This document shows, in pieces, positions 1 through 9,835 of a stretch of 64,000 bases of DNA. Position numbers and translations under genes: made by a program. This stretch comes from Microthrixaceae bacterium (GTDB lineage: Bacteria > Actinomycetota > Acidimicrobiia > Acidimicrobiales > Microtrichaceae): assembly GCA_020637215.1 (NCBI GenBank), contig JACJWI010000002.1:62001-126000 (forward strand). The letters are read 5' to 3'. Within the stretch, counting starts at the first letter, position 1, and the number at the start of each line of letters is the position of its first letter. The notes beneath the pieces were generated by a model. The model was not told where the DNA came from and ran no database searches. It saw nothing but the letters and a program-made list of their open reading frames with translations.

Positions 1-135
1 ACCAAGGCGCTGCTGGCCCGCGAGGTGGTGGCGCGCATCGATGCCGGAGCCGACGACATGGCCGCTCTCAGCGCCCGGCTGTTCGCCAGCGACGGCGCCC
101 GCGAAGCGATCACCGCCTTCCTGCAGCGCCGCTGA
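1..135 (+). CDS. Enoyl-CoA hydratase/isomerase family protein, C-terminal fragment
   Basis: Only the last 44 codons are in the window, open from base 1 in frame 1 and ending in TGA at 133-135. The tail reads as a long helix followed by 'SDGAREAITAFLQRR', which resembles the usual crotonase ending (S-x-D-x-x-E-x-x-x-A-F-L-E-K-R). Crotonase-fold enzymes hydrate or isomerise acyl-CoA double bonds. No catalytic residue is visible because the core lies upstream. The family call rests on this ending alone and could be wrong. Confidence 0.5.
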   Translation, partial: TKALLAREVVARIDAGADDMAALSARLFASDGAREAITAFLQRR

Positions 136-188
136 CCCCCACCGCCCCGCTTTGTCCCGCAGGGACGCGGTGATCACCGCTTCTGTGC

Positions 189-1613
189 GTGACAGAGCAA
201 GATGAGCCGATGACGTTCCCGACTGCCACACCGTCATCGCAGGGGATCGATCCCGTCGCACTGGCCGACTTCGTCGACGCGGTCGACACCGATCCCCGCA
301 TCGAGGCGCACGGGCTGATCGTCCAGCGCCGCGGCCGCCGGGTGCTGGAGGCCTACTGGAGTCCCCACCGCGCCGGAGAGGCCCGGCTTGTGTACTCGCT
401 GAGCAAGTCCTTCACCGGGGCTGCTCTGGGCCTGGCCGTCGGGGACGGGCTGGTGTCGCTCGACGACCGCGTCGCTGACCACCTCGGCGACCTGATGGTC
501 GACCCCGGACCGCTGACCGAGCGCACACTGATCCGTCACATCGCATCCATGTCCAGCGGTCACCGCGACGAGACCCTGCTCGACGCCTTCATGGCCGAAC
601 CCGACGATCCGCTGCGCGGCTACTTCACGCTCGAGCCCGATCACGAGCCCGGGACCTGGTTCGCCTACAACCAGCCACCCGTGCTCGCCCTGTCGGCGCT
701 CCTCCACCGGGTCACCGGCCGGCGGCTCGTCGACCAGCTCCGGGCTCGGGTGCTCGAACCGATCGGGATAGGCAATCTGCGCTGGTACCAGTACCGGCCC
801 GGGGTCGACCTGGGCTTCTCGGGCGTGTTCACCGATCTCGACGCCATCGCCCGGTTCGGCCAGCTCCACCTCGACGACGGCGTATGGGACGGCAGGCGGC
901 TGCTCCCCGAGGGGTGGGTGGGCTTGGCGTCCAGCATCCAGGTGACGAACGAGCAACGGATCGAACCGGACTGGAGCCGGGGCTACGGGTTCCAGCTCTG
1001 GATGTGTCGGCACGGGTTCCGCGGCGACGGCGCCTTCGGCCAGTACATGGTGGTGCTGCCGGAGCAGGACGCGGTTGTGGCGTTCTTCTCCCACACCGAG
1101 GACATGCAGTCGTTCATGGACCTGATCTGGGATCGGCTGCTCCCTGCCTTCGACCCGCCCCGGACCCCGGATCCCAGTGCCGACGCGGCGGTCGCCGAGC
1201 GCACCTCGGCGTTGCAGCACCCCACCGCCTCGGCCCGGTCGGGCTGGGCTGGGTCACCGTCGGTAGCGGTCCGGGGCTCGTTCACCCGGGCTGACGGGGT
1301 GGCGAGCCACTCGAGCATCACAGGGGTCGAGATCGACGGCGCCCACCTGCTGTTGCACGAGGGCGACCTGGTGACCCGCGTCCCGCTGAGCTCGAGCTGG
1401 GTCGACGTCGCCGGAGTCCCGATGTCGGCCAGCGCAGCCGCGGACGGAGACGGCCGGCTCACCGTGGATCTGGTGTTGCGGGCGTCACCGCACCGGTTGG
1501 AGCTGACCACCGACCCGACAACATCGACGTTCACGGCAACCTGGCCGCTGTTCCCGTTGTTCGGGATGGGCCTGGACACGGCGCTGGCCCGGATCGGCCC
1601 CCCACCGGACTGA
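189..1613 (+). CDS. Serine hydrolase, beta-lactamase (class C/esterase) family
   Basis: A 474-residue protein of the beta-lactamase-related serine hydrolase family (AmpC/EstB-like penicillin-binding fold). The S-x-x-K nucleophile motif is S70-L-S-K73 in 'YSLSKSFTG', and the YxN-like element is 'AYNQPP' near residue 158. The first ~375 residues are the hydrolase domain; the last ~100 form a beta-rich C-terminal region. No convincing signal peptide is seen, so it is probably cytoplasmic. The start is GTG at 189; ATG at 210 is an in-frame alternative. Substrate cannot be deduced; family members are peptidases, esterases or lactamases. It ends just before a long palindrome at 1636-1683 and converges on the next gene. 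Confidence 0.85.
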   Translation: MTEQDEPMTFPTATPSSQGIDPVALADFVDAVDTDPRIEAHGLIVQRRGRRVLEAYWSPHRAGEARLVYSLSKSFTGAALGLAVGDGLVSLDDRVADHLGDLMVDPGPLTERTLIRHIASMSSGHRDETLLDAFMAEPDDPLRGYFTLEPDHEPGTWFAYNQPPVLALSALLHRVTGRRLVDQLRARVLEPIGIGNLRWYQYRPGVDLGFSGVFTDLDAIARFGQLHLDDGVWDGRRLLPEGWVGLASSIQVTNEQRIEPDWSRGYGFQLWMCRHGFRGDGAFGQYMVVLPEQDAVVAFFSHTEDMQSFMDLIWDRLLPAFDPPRTPDPSADAAVAERTSALQHPTASARSGWAGSPSVAVRGSFTRADGVASHSSITGVEIDGAHLLLHEGDLVTRVPLSSSWVDVAGVPMSASAAADGDGRLTVDLVLRASPHRLELTTDPTTSTFTATWPLFPLFGMGLDTALARIGPPPD

Positions 1614-1635
1614 CCGCCGACCCTCCCGATTCCGC

Positions 1636-1683
1636 TTCTGTAGTGCGAGATCCAGGCGTTCGCCTGGATCTCGCACTACAGAA
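1636..1683. terminator. Perfect 23-bp inverted repeat, bidirectional terminator
   Basis: Arms 1636-1658 and 1661-1683 are exact reverse complements separated by two bases. It lies in the 80-bp gap between two convergent genes, so it can terminate both. There is no T-tract, as is common in high-GC actinobacteria. Confidence 0.75.
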
Positions 1684-1696
1684 CAGGCCGTCTGCG

Positions 1697-3984
1697 TCAG
1701 CTGATGACGGTCGTGGCCAGGATCGGGTTGGTCGCGGCGTAGCAGTTCGACGTCGAGGTGACCGATCCCAGGATCGGGATGTTGTTCACCCGGGTCTGGA
1801 ACGTGAGGGCCGGATCGCCGTAGGAGGTCCCGGCGTAGGCGAACCCGAGCGACGTGCCCGCGGCGCCGGTGGCCTGGAACGTGACGGTCACCTTGGGGAA
1901 GTTCGCCGACACGCCCGCGGCGAGCGTGCCGGGGACGGTCAGGACCACCTTGCCGCCGCTCACGGCCACGCTCGGTGTCCCCGAACCCAGGTTGGAGCCG
2001 CCGCTGTACGTGGCTCCGACGAACGTCGCCCCCGCCGGCACGTTGAACCGGTACTGGACGTTGGCCACGTAGCCGATGGGGTAGCCGCCCCCCGAGGTGG
2101 GCACCGCCATCGGGTCCGGGGTCAGCTCGACGTCGAAGTCGGCGCCTGCCGCGACCGTCGTCGGCGCGAGCACGGTCGCGCCGGTGTCGTTGGCGTCGTA
2201 GCTCGTCTGGCCCGCGGCGGTCGTGTAGCAGCTCATCGCCACAGCGGTGTGCACGGGCTGGGCCGCCGGTGCGGTCGAGCTGGTCGTCGTCGATGACGTC
2301 GTGGTGCCCGAGTGCGACGGGTCCGTCGTCGCCCCGTTGTCCCAGATCCCGTAGCGAAGCCCGGCAGCACCGGAGCGACCAGCGGTCCCGGCGTTGCCGG
2401 ACCCCGAGGAAGCTCCACCGCTCGGGCCGCAGCCGCCGATGTTGGCGCAGTTGCCCGGGGCTCCGCCGACTCCTGCCGCTCCGGCAGCACCGCCGTTGCC
2501 GCCCGCGGACGCGGTCGGAGCCGCTCCGATCGGCGAACCGCTGGTCGCCACAGAGCCCGACCCGCTGTGCAGCAGGCCGATGGACGGACCGCCGGCGCCG
2601 CCACCGCCGCCGCCACCCGCACCGGGCGCGCCCGCCGTTCCGGCCGATCCGGCCTGACCGCTGAACGTCACGCCGGCCGCGAGGGTGCTCGAGCCTCCCT
2701 CGCCCCCGGAACCGGCCGACCCCGCCCAACCAGCGGAACCGCCGCTTGCATCGGTACCACAGCCGAACAGGCTGCCGCAGCCACCGGAGCCACCACTGGC
2801 GCCCCCACCGCTCGGGGCCCCGGACTCACCCGAGCTGCTGTAGCCACCGCCGTTGCCGCCGGCACCGGAGTTGGCCGGAGCCGACCCGGCGCAGGCGGCT
2901 CCGCCCGGGCCCCGGTTGGACCCGCTGCCGTTGCCACCGGCACCGCCGGCGCAGCCGGGAGCCGGAGCGGACGGGGCGACGGGAGCCGCCGCCCCTGCGG
3001 CCCCCGCGCCCGACTCGATGGAACCGCCGTCGATGTCGAGGACGGCGCCGTTGATCGCCCGGACGCCGTAGGCGCTCTGGCCGGCTCCGGTCGCGTCGCC
3101 GCTACGGATCACCGGCGCGGTCAGCGCGACCGTGGCACCGTCGACCAGCAGCGCGGTGGCCGAGGAACCGCTGACACCGCCGGTCAGGGTCACGCCGTCC
3201 AGGCTGAGTCCGGCGCCGGAGCCGTCGACGTAGGCCGCCAGCGAGGTGCGACCGGAGGTCGACTCGTCACCCCCGACGGCGGTCAGACCGGCGACGGTGG
3301 TCGGCGCGGTGACGTCGTGGGCGATGATCGCCGCCGACACCCCCGACGCCGGGTCGTAGGAACCGGACACCACCGTGGCCGCACCGGAACCCGAGAAGTC
3401 GGCCGAGTACCCGCCCCGCACGTCGACTCCGGATCGCACGGTGAACGCCGGGTAGCCGCCCTGGGCCGCCCAGACCTCGTCGCGGCCGGTCGCACGGCCC
3501 GTTCCAGGCCGTGGCCGATCGTCGCGCACGGCTCGGCCGCGGATCCGCACGAGGCCGAGTCCGCCCCGGCGGTGCTGACCAGGACGATTCCGCTGAGGTC
3601 GCGCACGACCTCGATCACCATCGTCTCGGTGTCGGTCGCGCCGGTGTTGCCGGTGACGATCAGGCGGGCGGTGTAGGTGCCCGGGTTTGCGTACACGTGG
3701 GTTGGTTCGGCAGCGTTCGAGCTGCCCCCGTCACCGAAGTTCTAGCTGTGGCCGGTGATGGTCCCGCCCGGCTGGGTGCTGCTCAGTCCGGAGAACGACA
3801 CGGCGAGCGGCGCCGGTCCCGAGGTCGGATCAGCCACGATCACCGCCGTGGGCGACGTGTTCACCGTGGTGGTCGAACCCGGTCCCGACGGTGGGGCACA
3901 CGCCCCGGCCAGCAGCACGACGGTGCCGACGATGACGACGACCGCGGTCGCTCGGATGCGCGTTGGTTGCCCCGTTTCGCCCAT
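1697..3984 (-). pseudogene. PKD-domain, glycine-rich lipoprotein (broken by an amber codon and a frameshift)
   Basis: Three collinear pieces form one gene. Piece 1 starts at ATG 3984, with a lipoprotein signal peptide ending in the lipobox 'LLAGAC', and runs into a PKD domain ('PLAVSFSG'). TAG at 3742-3744 stands where the Trp of the PKD core 'W-N-F-G-D-G' is expected; the following codons read 'NFGDGG' and continue through 'YANPGTYTARL', the usual PKD ending. Near 3497-3504 the frame must shift (one base missing) to join 'GHGLERAV' to 'TGRDEVWAAQGGYPAF'. The remainder is a right-handed-repeat/glycine-rich region (about residues 150-420 of the joined protein), a Thr/Ser linker and a C-terminal beta domain ending at 1697. 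The protein would be a cell-surface lipoprotein. Two lesions make an active product unlikely, though assembly error is possible. Confidence 0.75.
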
Positions 3985-4064
3985 GGAGCGGTCCGGGGGT
4001 GCCACCCCGCCGATCCGCCCGCCCCTGCCACGTCCATCACCCCGGACGTGGGGCGACGTTGTAG

Positions 4065-4109
4065 CGGATGTCACATCCGGGGGGCAAGTCAGACCTGACG
4101 CATCGTCAG
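4065..4109. promoter_or_regulatory. Paired short palindromes in a divergent promoter region
   Basis: CGGATGT-C-ACATCCG (4065-4079) and CTGACG-CAT-CGTCAG (4095-4109) are both perfect dyads. They lie between the divergent starts at 3984 and 4186, a typical place for operators. No regulator gene adjoins them, so the role is a guess from position. Confidence 0.35.
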
Positions 4110-4185
4110 ATCACGGCCGGGATGGTCGACCCCGAACCGCGGGACCGCCGACACCGCCCGCGTCGCCTGGGGCAACCTGTCCGGC

Positions 4186-5052
4186 ATGGACTCCTCAGGC
4201 TCTCGGATTCCCCACGACCGCCGACCGCTGCTGGACCGTCGCCGGGTGCTCACTCTGGGCGGCGGGCTCATCGGCTCCTCGGTCGCGATCGCCGCGTGCT
4301 CCGACGGCGGCTCCTCGGCGACATCGGCGTCCACGGCCTCGACAGCATCCACGACCTCGACGACCGTGGCCGGGGCGTCGTCCACCACCACCGCTGGGGC
4401 TCCGAGTGCCGCGGGAACCCCACCGACCACCGTGTTCACCGCGGCCGACTTCGAACCGCTCGATGTGTGCCGGGTGCTGCCGGAGCTGATGGCCGGGCCG
4501 TTCCCCACCAAGGTGCAGATGGAACGGCGCGACATCACCGAGGGACGCTCCGGTGAGCCCCTCCGCGTCGGGATCCGCGTGGTCGACCGGTCGTGCATCC
4601 CGATCCCGGGCGCCGCGGTGGAGATCTGGCACTGCGACGTCGACGGCGACTACTCCTCGTACCTCGACGGGGTCACCCCCGACGACGACGGCGAGACGAC
4701 CACGTTCCTGCGCGGCACCCAGACCACCAACGCCGACGGGATCGTCGAGTTCGTGACGATCTGGCCCGGCTGGTATCCGGGACGCGCCATCCACATCCAC
4801 TCCCGGGTCCACGTCGAGGACCGCACGGTGCTCACCACCCAGTACCTCTTCGACGACGACCTCAACACCGAGGTGACGGCCACCGGCCCTTACGCTCAGC
4901 ACGGCCCGCCCGACACCCCCAACGCCGACGACAGCGTCGCGGATGACCCCGCCGCCCAGGGCCTGTTGTTCAGCGTGGCCGACGACCCGGCGCTGAAGGG
5001 GCGGCGGGCGCTGATCGTCGTCGGGGTCGACCCGGCAGCAGAGTCCGCCTGA
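4186..5052 (+). CDS. Exported intradiol ring-cleavage dioxygenase-family protein
   Basis: A 288-residue protein with a twin-arginine-like leader ('DRRRVLTLGG', about residues 17-26) and a possible lipobox 'AIAAC', then an Ala/Ser/Thr linker to about residue 85. The rest matches the intradiol dioxygenase beta-fold: 'GAAVEIWHCDVDGDYSSY' supplies the first Fe-ligand Tyr, and 'GWYPGRAIHIH' supplies the second Tyr and the two His ligands. Cytoplasmic relatives cleave catechols; exported, lipid-anchored relatives are common in actinobacteria and mostly lack a known substrate. It is divergent from the broken lipoprotein gene and 44 bp upstream of the helicase gene. Confidence 0.85.
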   Translation: MDSSGSRIPHDRRPLLDRRRVLTLGGGLIGSSVAIAACSDGGSSATSASTASTASTTSTTVAGASSTTTAGAPSAAGTPPTTVFTAADFEPLDVCRVLPELMAGPFPTKVQMERRDITEGRSGEPLRVGIRVVDRSCIPIPGAAVEIWHCDVDGDYSSYLDGVTPDDDGETTTFLRGTQTTNADGIVEFVTIWPGWYPGRAIHIHSRVHVEDRTVLTTQYLFDDDLNTEVTATGPYAQHGPPDTPNADDSVADDPAAQGLLFSVADDPALKGRRALIVVGVDPAAESA

Positions 5053-5096
5053 GCAGCTGGCAGGAACGTCGGGGTCCCTCGCTACAGTCCGGGGTC

Positions 5097-8000
5097 GTGT
5101 CAGGTCCCGTCCCCCGCCTCGAGCTGAGCGACCCCGGACTGTTCGCCGGCTACGACCCCCGCTCGGTCGAGCGAGGGATCCGCTACGCGGCGGACGGCCG
5201 GGTGGAGCTCATCGACGTCGGCGACGGATGGGCCACCGCAGACGTCGCCGGCACCCGACCAACGCCCTACGAGGTCGACATCTCGTGGTCGGTCACCGCT
5301 CGGGGCGTGTCGGTCGCCGACGACTGCACCTGCCCGTTGGGCGGCTCCTGCAAGCACGCCGTGGCGGTCATCGTCGAGGTGGCGCGCCACACCAACGCCT
5401 CGGTCGGCATCGCCGGCGGCTCCCGCCGCACCACCTCAGCAACCGGACTGGCCGCATCCCGACCGGGGCCGACCTGGCGAACCGCCTTCGACCGCCTCCG
5501 CAGCGACGACGAACGGGCGCACACGCCGTTGGCGTTGCAGTTCACCATCAGCCGACCCCGGGCCACCACCTACGACCCCGCGCCCGCCGCGCAGGTGCTG
5601 GTCCGCCCCATGCGCCCCGGCGCCAAGGGGAAGTGGGTCAAGAGCGGTGCCGGCTGGCGCGAGGTCACCTCCGGCTACGCGTGGGAGCTGCGTTCCGTCG
5701 ATCCCGATCAGCTCGCCGCGATCCAGCGTCTGGCTGCCGGATACCGCGAGCTCTCCTACTCATCGGGATCGACCGCGGTGCCCCTGGAGCGCTTCGGTCC
5801 GGGCGCCTGGCCGGTGCTGCGAGCCGCGGTCGACGCGGGGGTCGCCCTGATCGACGGACGCGGCCAGGAGACGGTGACGCTGGCGTCGGACCCGGCGACC
5901 CTCGCGGTCGACCTGGTCGCGACCGACGACGGCCTCGCCGTCAGCACCGGCTTCGTCCCCGGCGCCGGCACCACGGTGCATGGCGAGGACCAGCTCTTCA
6001 CCATCGGTCGGCCACCCCACGGCCTCTTCACCGTCCACGACACCCGTCTGGAGCTGATCCCGCTCGATCGACCCGTCCCGGCCGCGCTGGCCGAGCTGAT
6101 CGGCGGACCACCGGTCGCCGTCCCGGAGTCGGACCTCGACGAGTTCCTCGACGAGGTCCACCCCCGGCTGAGCAGGGTGGCCACGGTCGGTTCGTCCGAC
6201 GGGTCGATCACCGTCGACGCCACCGAGCTCGACCGCCTGGTCGTCCGCATCGACCACCACGCCGTCGACGCCGCCCGGCTGGAGTGGTGGGTGAGGTACC
6301 GCCGGGGCGAGCGGATCTCCACCTTCCCGTTGCGTCACCCCGGCGGCGTCGCCCGCGACCGGTCAGCCGAACGGGATCTGGTGCAGGACGTCGAGCTGCC
6401 GACCGACCTCCTCGACGGGCTCGTCGACGTCTCCGGCCGACCCGCCGACGTGTCGGTGCACGGCCCGGACGCCGTCACCCTGCTCACCCGGGTGGTGCCG
6501 TGGCTGCTCGATCGCGGCCAGGTCGACGTCGAGCTCCGCGGCGACGCCCCCGAACTGCGCGAAGCCTCCCAGGACCCACTGATCGCGCTCAACGTGACCG
6601 ACCCCGACGCATCGGACGGGTCCGGAACCGACTGGTTCGACCTGTCGGTCGACGTCTCGATCGACGGCGAACCGATCGAGTTCGCCAGCCTGTTCACCGC
6701 GCTCGCCACCGGAGCGTCGGTTCTCATCCTCCCCAGCGGGACGTGGCTGAACCTCGACCGGCCCGAGCTCGACCGGTTGCGCGACCTGATCGACGAGGCC
6801 CGGGGGCTGCTCGAGGTCGACGACTCCGGCTCCATCCGGCTCAACCCGTTCCAGACCGACTGGTGGGAGGAGCTCGCGTCGCTGGGAGTGGTCGAGTCCC
6901 AGTCACGGCGCTGGGCCGACAACGTCGCCCGCATGCAGGCGCTCAGCGCCCCCGAACCCGTCGATCCCCCTGCAGGACTGGCCGCCGAGCTGCGCCACTA
7001 CCAGCAGGACGGCCTGGACTGGTTGGCGTTCCTGCACCGCAACCGCCTGGGCGGGATCCTGGCCGACGACATGGGCCTGGGAAAGACCGTCCAGACGCTC
7101 GGGCTGTTCCTCCACGTGCTCGATCAGGACCCCGACGCTCGGTTCCTGGTCGTCGCCCCCACCACGGTGGTCGCCAACTGGCACCGCGAGACCGACCGGT
7201 TCGCTCCGGGCGTGGAGGTGGTCACCATCCGGGAGACCGAGGCGCGACGCGGCACCTCGTTGACCGAGGCGGTGGGCGACGCCCGGATCGTCGTGACGTC
7301 CTACGCCCTGTTCCGTCTGGAGTTCGACCAGTACCGCAGCATCGACTGGGAGATGTTGGTCCTCGACGAGGCGCAGTTCGTCAAGAACCACACGTCGAAG
7401 ACCTACCAGTGCGTCCGTCGCCTCGAGGCGACCACCAAGCTCGCCATCACCGGCACCCCGATCGAGAACAGCCTGATGGATCTGTGGTCGCTCCTGTCGA
7501 TCGTGGCCCCCGGGCTCTACCCCGACCCCCGACGATTCTCCGAGGTGTACCGCAAGCCGATCGAGAGCGGTCGGGCCCCGGACCGGCTCGACACGCTGCG
7601 ACGACGGGTCACGCCCCTGATGCGCCGACGCACCAAGGACGAGGTGCTGACCGAGCTGCCCCCCAAGGTGGAGCAGACCGTCGATGTCGAGCTGAGCGCA
7701 CGCCACATGCGCATCTACCAGACCCAGCTCCAGCAGCAGCGCAAGAAGGTCCTCGGCCTGGTCGGCGACGTGCAGCGCCACCGATTCGAGATCTTCAAGT
7801 CGCTCACCATCCTGCGCCAGCTCAGCCTGGACCCGGCCCTCGTCGACGCCGAGCACGACGGGGTCGGCTCCGCCAAGTTGGACCGCCTGCTCGAGGACCT
7901 CACCCAGGTGGTGGCCGAAGGCCACCGGGCGCTGGTGTTCAGCACGTTCACCCGCTTCCTCACCCGGGTGAAGGCCCGTCTGGACGACGCCGGGATCGGC

Positions 8001-8381
8001 TACGCCTACCTCGACGGCCGCACGCGGAACCGGGAACGACCGATCGCGGCGTTCAAGGACGGCGACGTCCCGGTGTTCGTCATCAGCCTCAAGGCCGGCG
8101 GCTTCGGCCTCAACCTGACCGAGGCCGACTACTGCTTCGTGCTCGACCCGTGGTGGAACCCTGCCGCCGAGACGCAGGCCGTGGACCGGGCGCACCGCAT
8201 CGGTCAGGACAACACCGTGGTGGTGTACCGCTACGTGTCGACCGGGACCATCGAGGAGAAGGTCATGGAGCTCAAGGCCCGCAAGGCCGCTCTGTTCTCC
8301 AGCGTGATGGACGCGGACGACGCCCTGACCGGCGCCCTCGACGCGGACGACATCCGGGCGCTGATCGACCTGCCGTCCTGA
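5097..8381 (+). CDS. SNF2-family DEAD-like helicase with N-terminal SWIM zinc finger
   Basis: A 1094-residue ATPase. Residues about 75-90 form a SWIM zinc finger ('CTCPLGGSCKH', CxCx(n)CxH), which usually binds DNA or protein. A long central region of bacterial SNF2-associated type follows. The motor starts near residue 635: 'ELRHYQQDGLDWL' (Q motif), 'DMGLGKT' (Walker A, ~655), 'DEAQ' (motif II, ~757), 'ITGTPIEN' (III), and C-terminal 'SLKAGGFGLNL' and 'AVDRAHRIGQ' (V/VI). It probably remodels protein-DNA complexes or works in repair or transcription recycling, like RapA/HelD-type SNF2 proteins. Start GTG at 5097. Confidence 0.93.
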   Translation: MSGPVPRLELSDPGLFAGYDPRSVERGIRYAADGRVELIDVGDGWATADVAGTRPTPYEVDISWSVTARGVSVADDCTCPLGGSCKHAVAVIVEVARHTNASVGIAGGSRRTTSATGLAASRPGPTWRTAFDRLRSDDERAHTPLALQFTISRPRATTYDPAPAAQVLVRPMRPGAKGKWVKSGAGWREVTSGYAWELRSVDPDQLAAIQRLAAGYRELSYSSGSTAVPLERFGPGAWPVLRAAVDAGVALIDGRGQETVTLASDPATLAVDLVATDDGLAVSTGFVPGAGTTVHGEDQLFTIGRPPHGLFTVHDTRLELIPLDRPVPAALAELIGGPPVAVPESDLDEFLDEVHPRLSRVATVGSSDGSITVDATELDRLVVRIDHHAVDAARLEWWVRYRRGERISTFPLRHPGGVARDRSAERDLVQDVELPTDLLDGLVDVSGRPADVSVHGPDAVTLLTRVVPWLLDRGQVDVELRGDAPELREASQDPLIALNVTDPDASDGSGTDWFDLSVDVSIDGEPIEFASLFTALATGASVLILPSGTWLNLDRPELDRLRDLIDEARGLLEVDDSGSIRLNPFQTDWWEELASLGVVESQSRRWADNVARMQALSAPEPVDPPAGLAAELRHYQQDGLDWLAFLHRNRLGGILADDMGLGKTVQTLGLFLHVLDQDPDARFLVVAPTTVVANWHRETDRFAPGVEVVTIRETEARRGTSLTEAVGDARIVVTSYALFRLEFDQYRSIDWEMLVLDEAQFVKNHTSKTYQCVRRLEATTKLAITGTPIENSLMDLWSLLSIVAPGLYPDPRRFSEVYRKPIESGRAPDRLDTLRRRVTPLMRRRTKDEVLTELPPKVEQTVDVELSARHMRIYQTQLQQQRKKVLGLVGDVQRHRFEIFKSLTILRQLSLDPALVDAEHDGVGSAKLDRLLEDLTQVVAEGHRALVFSTFTRFLTRVKARLDDAGIGYAYLDGRTRNRERPIAAFKDGDVPVFVISLKAGGFGLNLTEADYCFVLDPWWNPAAETQAVDRAHRIGQDNTVVVYRYVSTGTIEEKVMELKARKAALFSSVMDADDALTGALDADDIRALIDLPS

Positions 8382-8463
8382 AAGGCCGGCAGGTCGATCG
8401 ACAACCCGATTCTCATGACAACTGACTACCGCGGTTGTCGTGACTTGTCGTCAGAAACCTGGG

Positions 8464-9633
8464 TCACCAGGAGTAGGCGGCGAGGGACTTGACCGGCTTG
8501 GTGAAGGCACCGGCGACGAACAGACGCCGGTTCGCCGAGTCCACGTACACGGCCTGCACGCCCTGGTTGCCGCCGTCGACGTTGCTCTGGTAGCCGGTCA
8601 GCCCCGGGTTCCAGGTGGTCAACCGACCGTTGGACGCCTCGACCTGGGCACCGAAGTAGGGCCACGGGTTGTTGTCGTGGCGGTGGTAGCCGAGCACGTA
8701 GGTCGATCCGACGACACCGACGCCCTGGCAGTCGCCCGGGAGCACCAGACCCCAGTACAGCGAGCCGGTGTTGGGGTTGAGGGTCTTGAACTCGTCGGAG
8801 CCGTATCCGGCGACGCCGAGCAGCAGTCGGCTGCCATCCGCGTTGAAGTTGATCACGTTGCCGGCCTGACCGTCGTAGCTCCCGTGGGAGCCGACCCCGG
8901 TGTCGGCCCGGAGCTTGGCGTTGAACGCGGTGTCGGGCGCCCCGTTGGCAGGGTTGGCCTTGATCAGGCCGTGGCGGTTCAGCGTTCCGTACTTCTCGAA
9001 CATGCCGCCGATGTACAGGGTGCCGTTGGGGGCGGTGCCGAGTGATCGGACCGAGCCACCCGAGATGCTCTGGGACCAGACGCTGCCACCGGTGGTCGGA
9101 TTGGTGCCGCGCACGACGCTGCTGTCTCCGCCGTACACCACGTTGCCGTTGGCCACCGTCAGCGCCCGCACCCGCGATCCGGGCTGGGGATTCCAGCCGG
9201 TGACGGCGAAGCTCGGGTTGAGGGCCGCGGCCCGGGGCCGGGCGACGCCGCCGAAGGACGTGAAGTCGCCGCCGACGTAGACGGTGCCGTTGAGGCTGGT
9301 GATCGCCCGCACGTAGTTGTTGGCGTTGCCGCCGTAGACCAGCGCACCGGTGAACTCGTCGACCACGGCGAAGTTCTTGGCGTCGCGGCTGACGCCGTCA
9401 GGGGTGATCACCTTGGTGAAGTTGCCGCCGAAGGCGATCAGGTTCCGCGACGTGCCGGAGACCTTGGTGATGGCCAGGATGTCGCCGTTGGTGGTGGCGA
9501 ACCGGAGCCGGGCCCCGATCGTGGTCGACGGTGGCGAACCGATCGCCCCTGCCGTCCCGGACGACACGAACGGTGCGACGACCGACATCACGAGCAACGC
9601 GACCGCCAACCGGACGCTGTTCCGACGAACCAT
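8464..9633 (-). CDS. Secreted beta-propeller-type repeat protein
   Basis: A 389-residue exported protein. The chosen ATG at 9633 has a strong AGGGGAGGAG ribosome-binding site and begins a Sec signal peptide ('RRNSVRLAVALLVM', then 'TAGAIG'). The mature part has repeats of ~40-50 residues with 'VYVGGDFTSFGG', 'VVYGGDSS' and 'LYIGGMF', the pattern of bacterial secreted propeller proteins (delta-60/DUF5122-like repeats). No catalytic motif is visible. It converges on the SNF2 gene; the 82-bp gap holds only a weak dyad (CGACAACC at 8399 and GGTTGTCG near 8433). Confidence 0.75.
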   Translation of the reverse strand: MVRRNSVRLAVALLVMSVVAPFVSSGTAGAIGSPPSTTIGARLRFATTNGDILAITKVSGTSRNLIAFGGNFTKVITPDGVSRDAKNFAVVDEFTGALVYGGNANNYVRAITSLNGTVYVGGDFTSFGGVARPRAAALNPSFAVTGWNPQPGSRVRALTVANGNVVYGGDSSVVRGTNPTTGGSVWSQSISGGSVRSLGTAPNGTLYIGGMFEKYGTLNRHGLIKANPANGAPDTAFNAKLRADTGVGSHGSYDGQAGNVINFNADGSRLLLGVAGYGSDEFKTLNPNTGSLYWGLVLPGDCQGVGVVGSTYVLGYHRHDNNPWPYFGAQVEASNGRLTTWNPGLTGYQSNVDGGNQGVQAVYVDSANRRLFVAGAFTKPVKSLAAYSW

Positions 9634-9762
9634 GTGGAATCTCCTCCCCTCGCTGTCGGACATCCGCCACGCCCGACCGCACCCCATCGTTCCCAATGGA
9701 CGCACTCAGCACAAGCTCGAAGGGACCATTTCTGCCCTGAGCGACAGGATTTCTCTCGGCCG

Positions 9763-9805
9763 GCGGAGGATGTGCACGGATCGCGCGAGCGCCATCATCC
9801 TCCGC
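9763..9805 (-). terminator. Possible terminator hairpin
   Basis: GCGGAGGATG (9763-9772) pairs perfectly with CATCCTCCGC (9796-9805) across a 23-nt loop, about 30 bp downstream of the stop of the CocE-like gene. The large loop lowers confidence. Confidence 0.35.
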
Positions 9806-9835
9806 GGCAATCGCCGGACCGCCAGAGGCGTCAGC

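Noticed and set aside
3742..3744. Amber codon considered as recoding (pyrrolysine or suppressor)
   Set aside because: A second lesion near 3500 and an expected Trp at the site make simple decay or sequence error more likely; no Pyl genes are visible.
5228..8425. A 1065-codon open frame overlapping the SNF2 helicase in another frame
   Set aside because: Arg/Pro-rich translation with no motif; the helicase frame has every expected motif.
8399..8440. Weak inverted repeat as a terminator between the SNF2 and propeller genes
   Set aside because: Eight-base arms with a 26-base loop; too weak to annotate.
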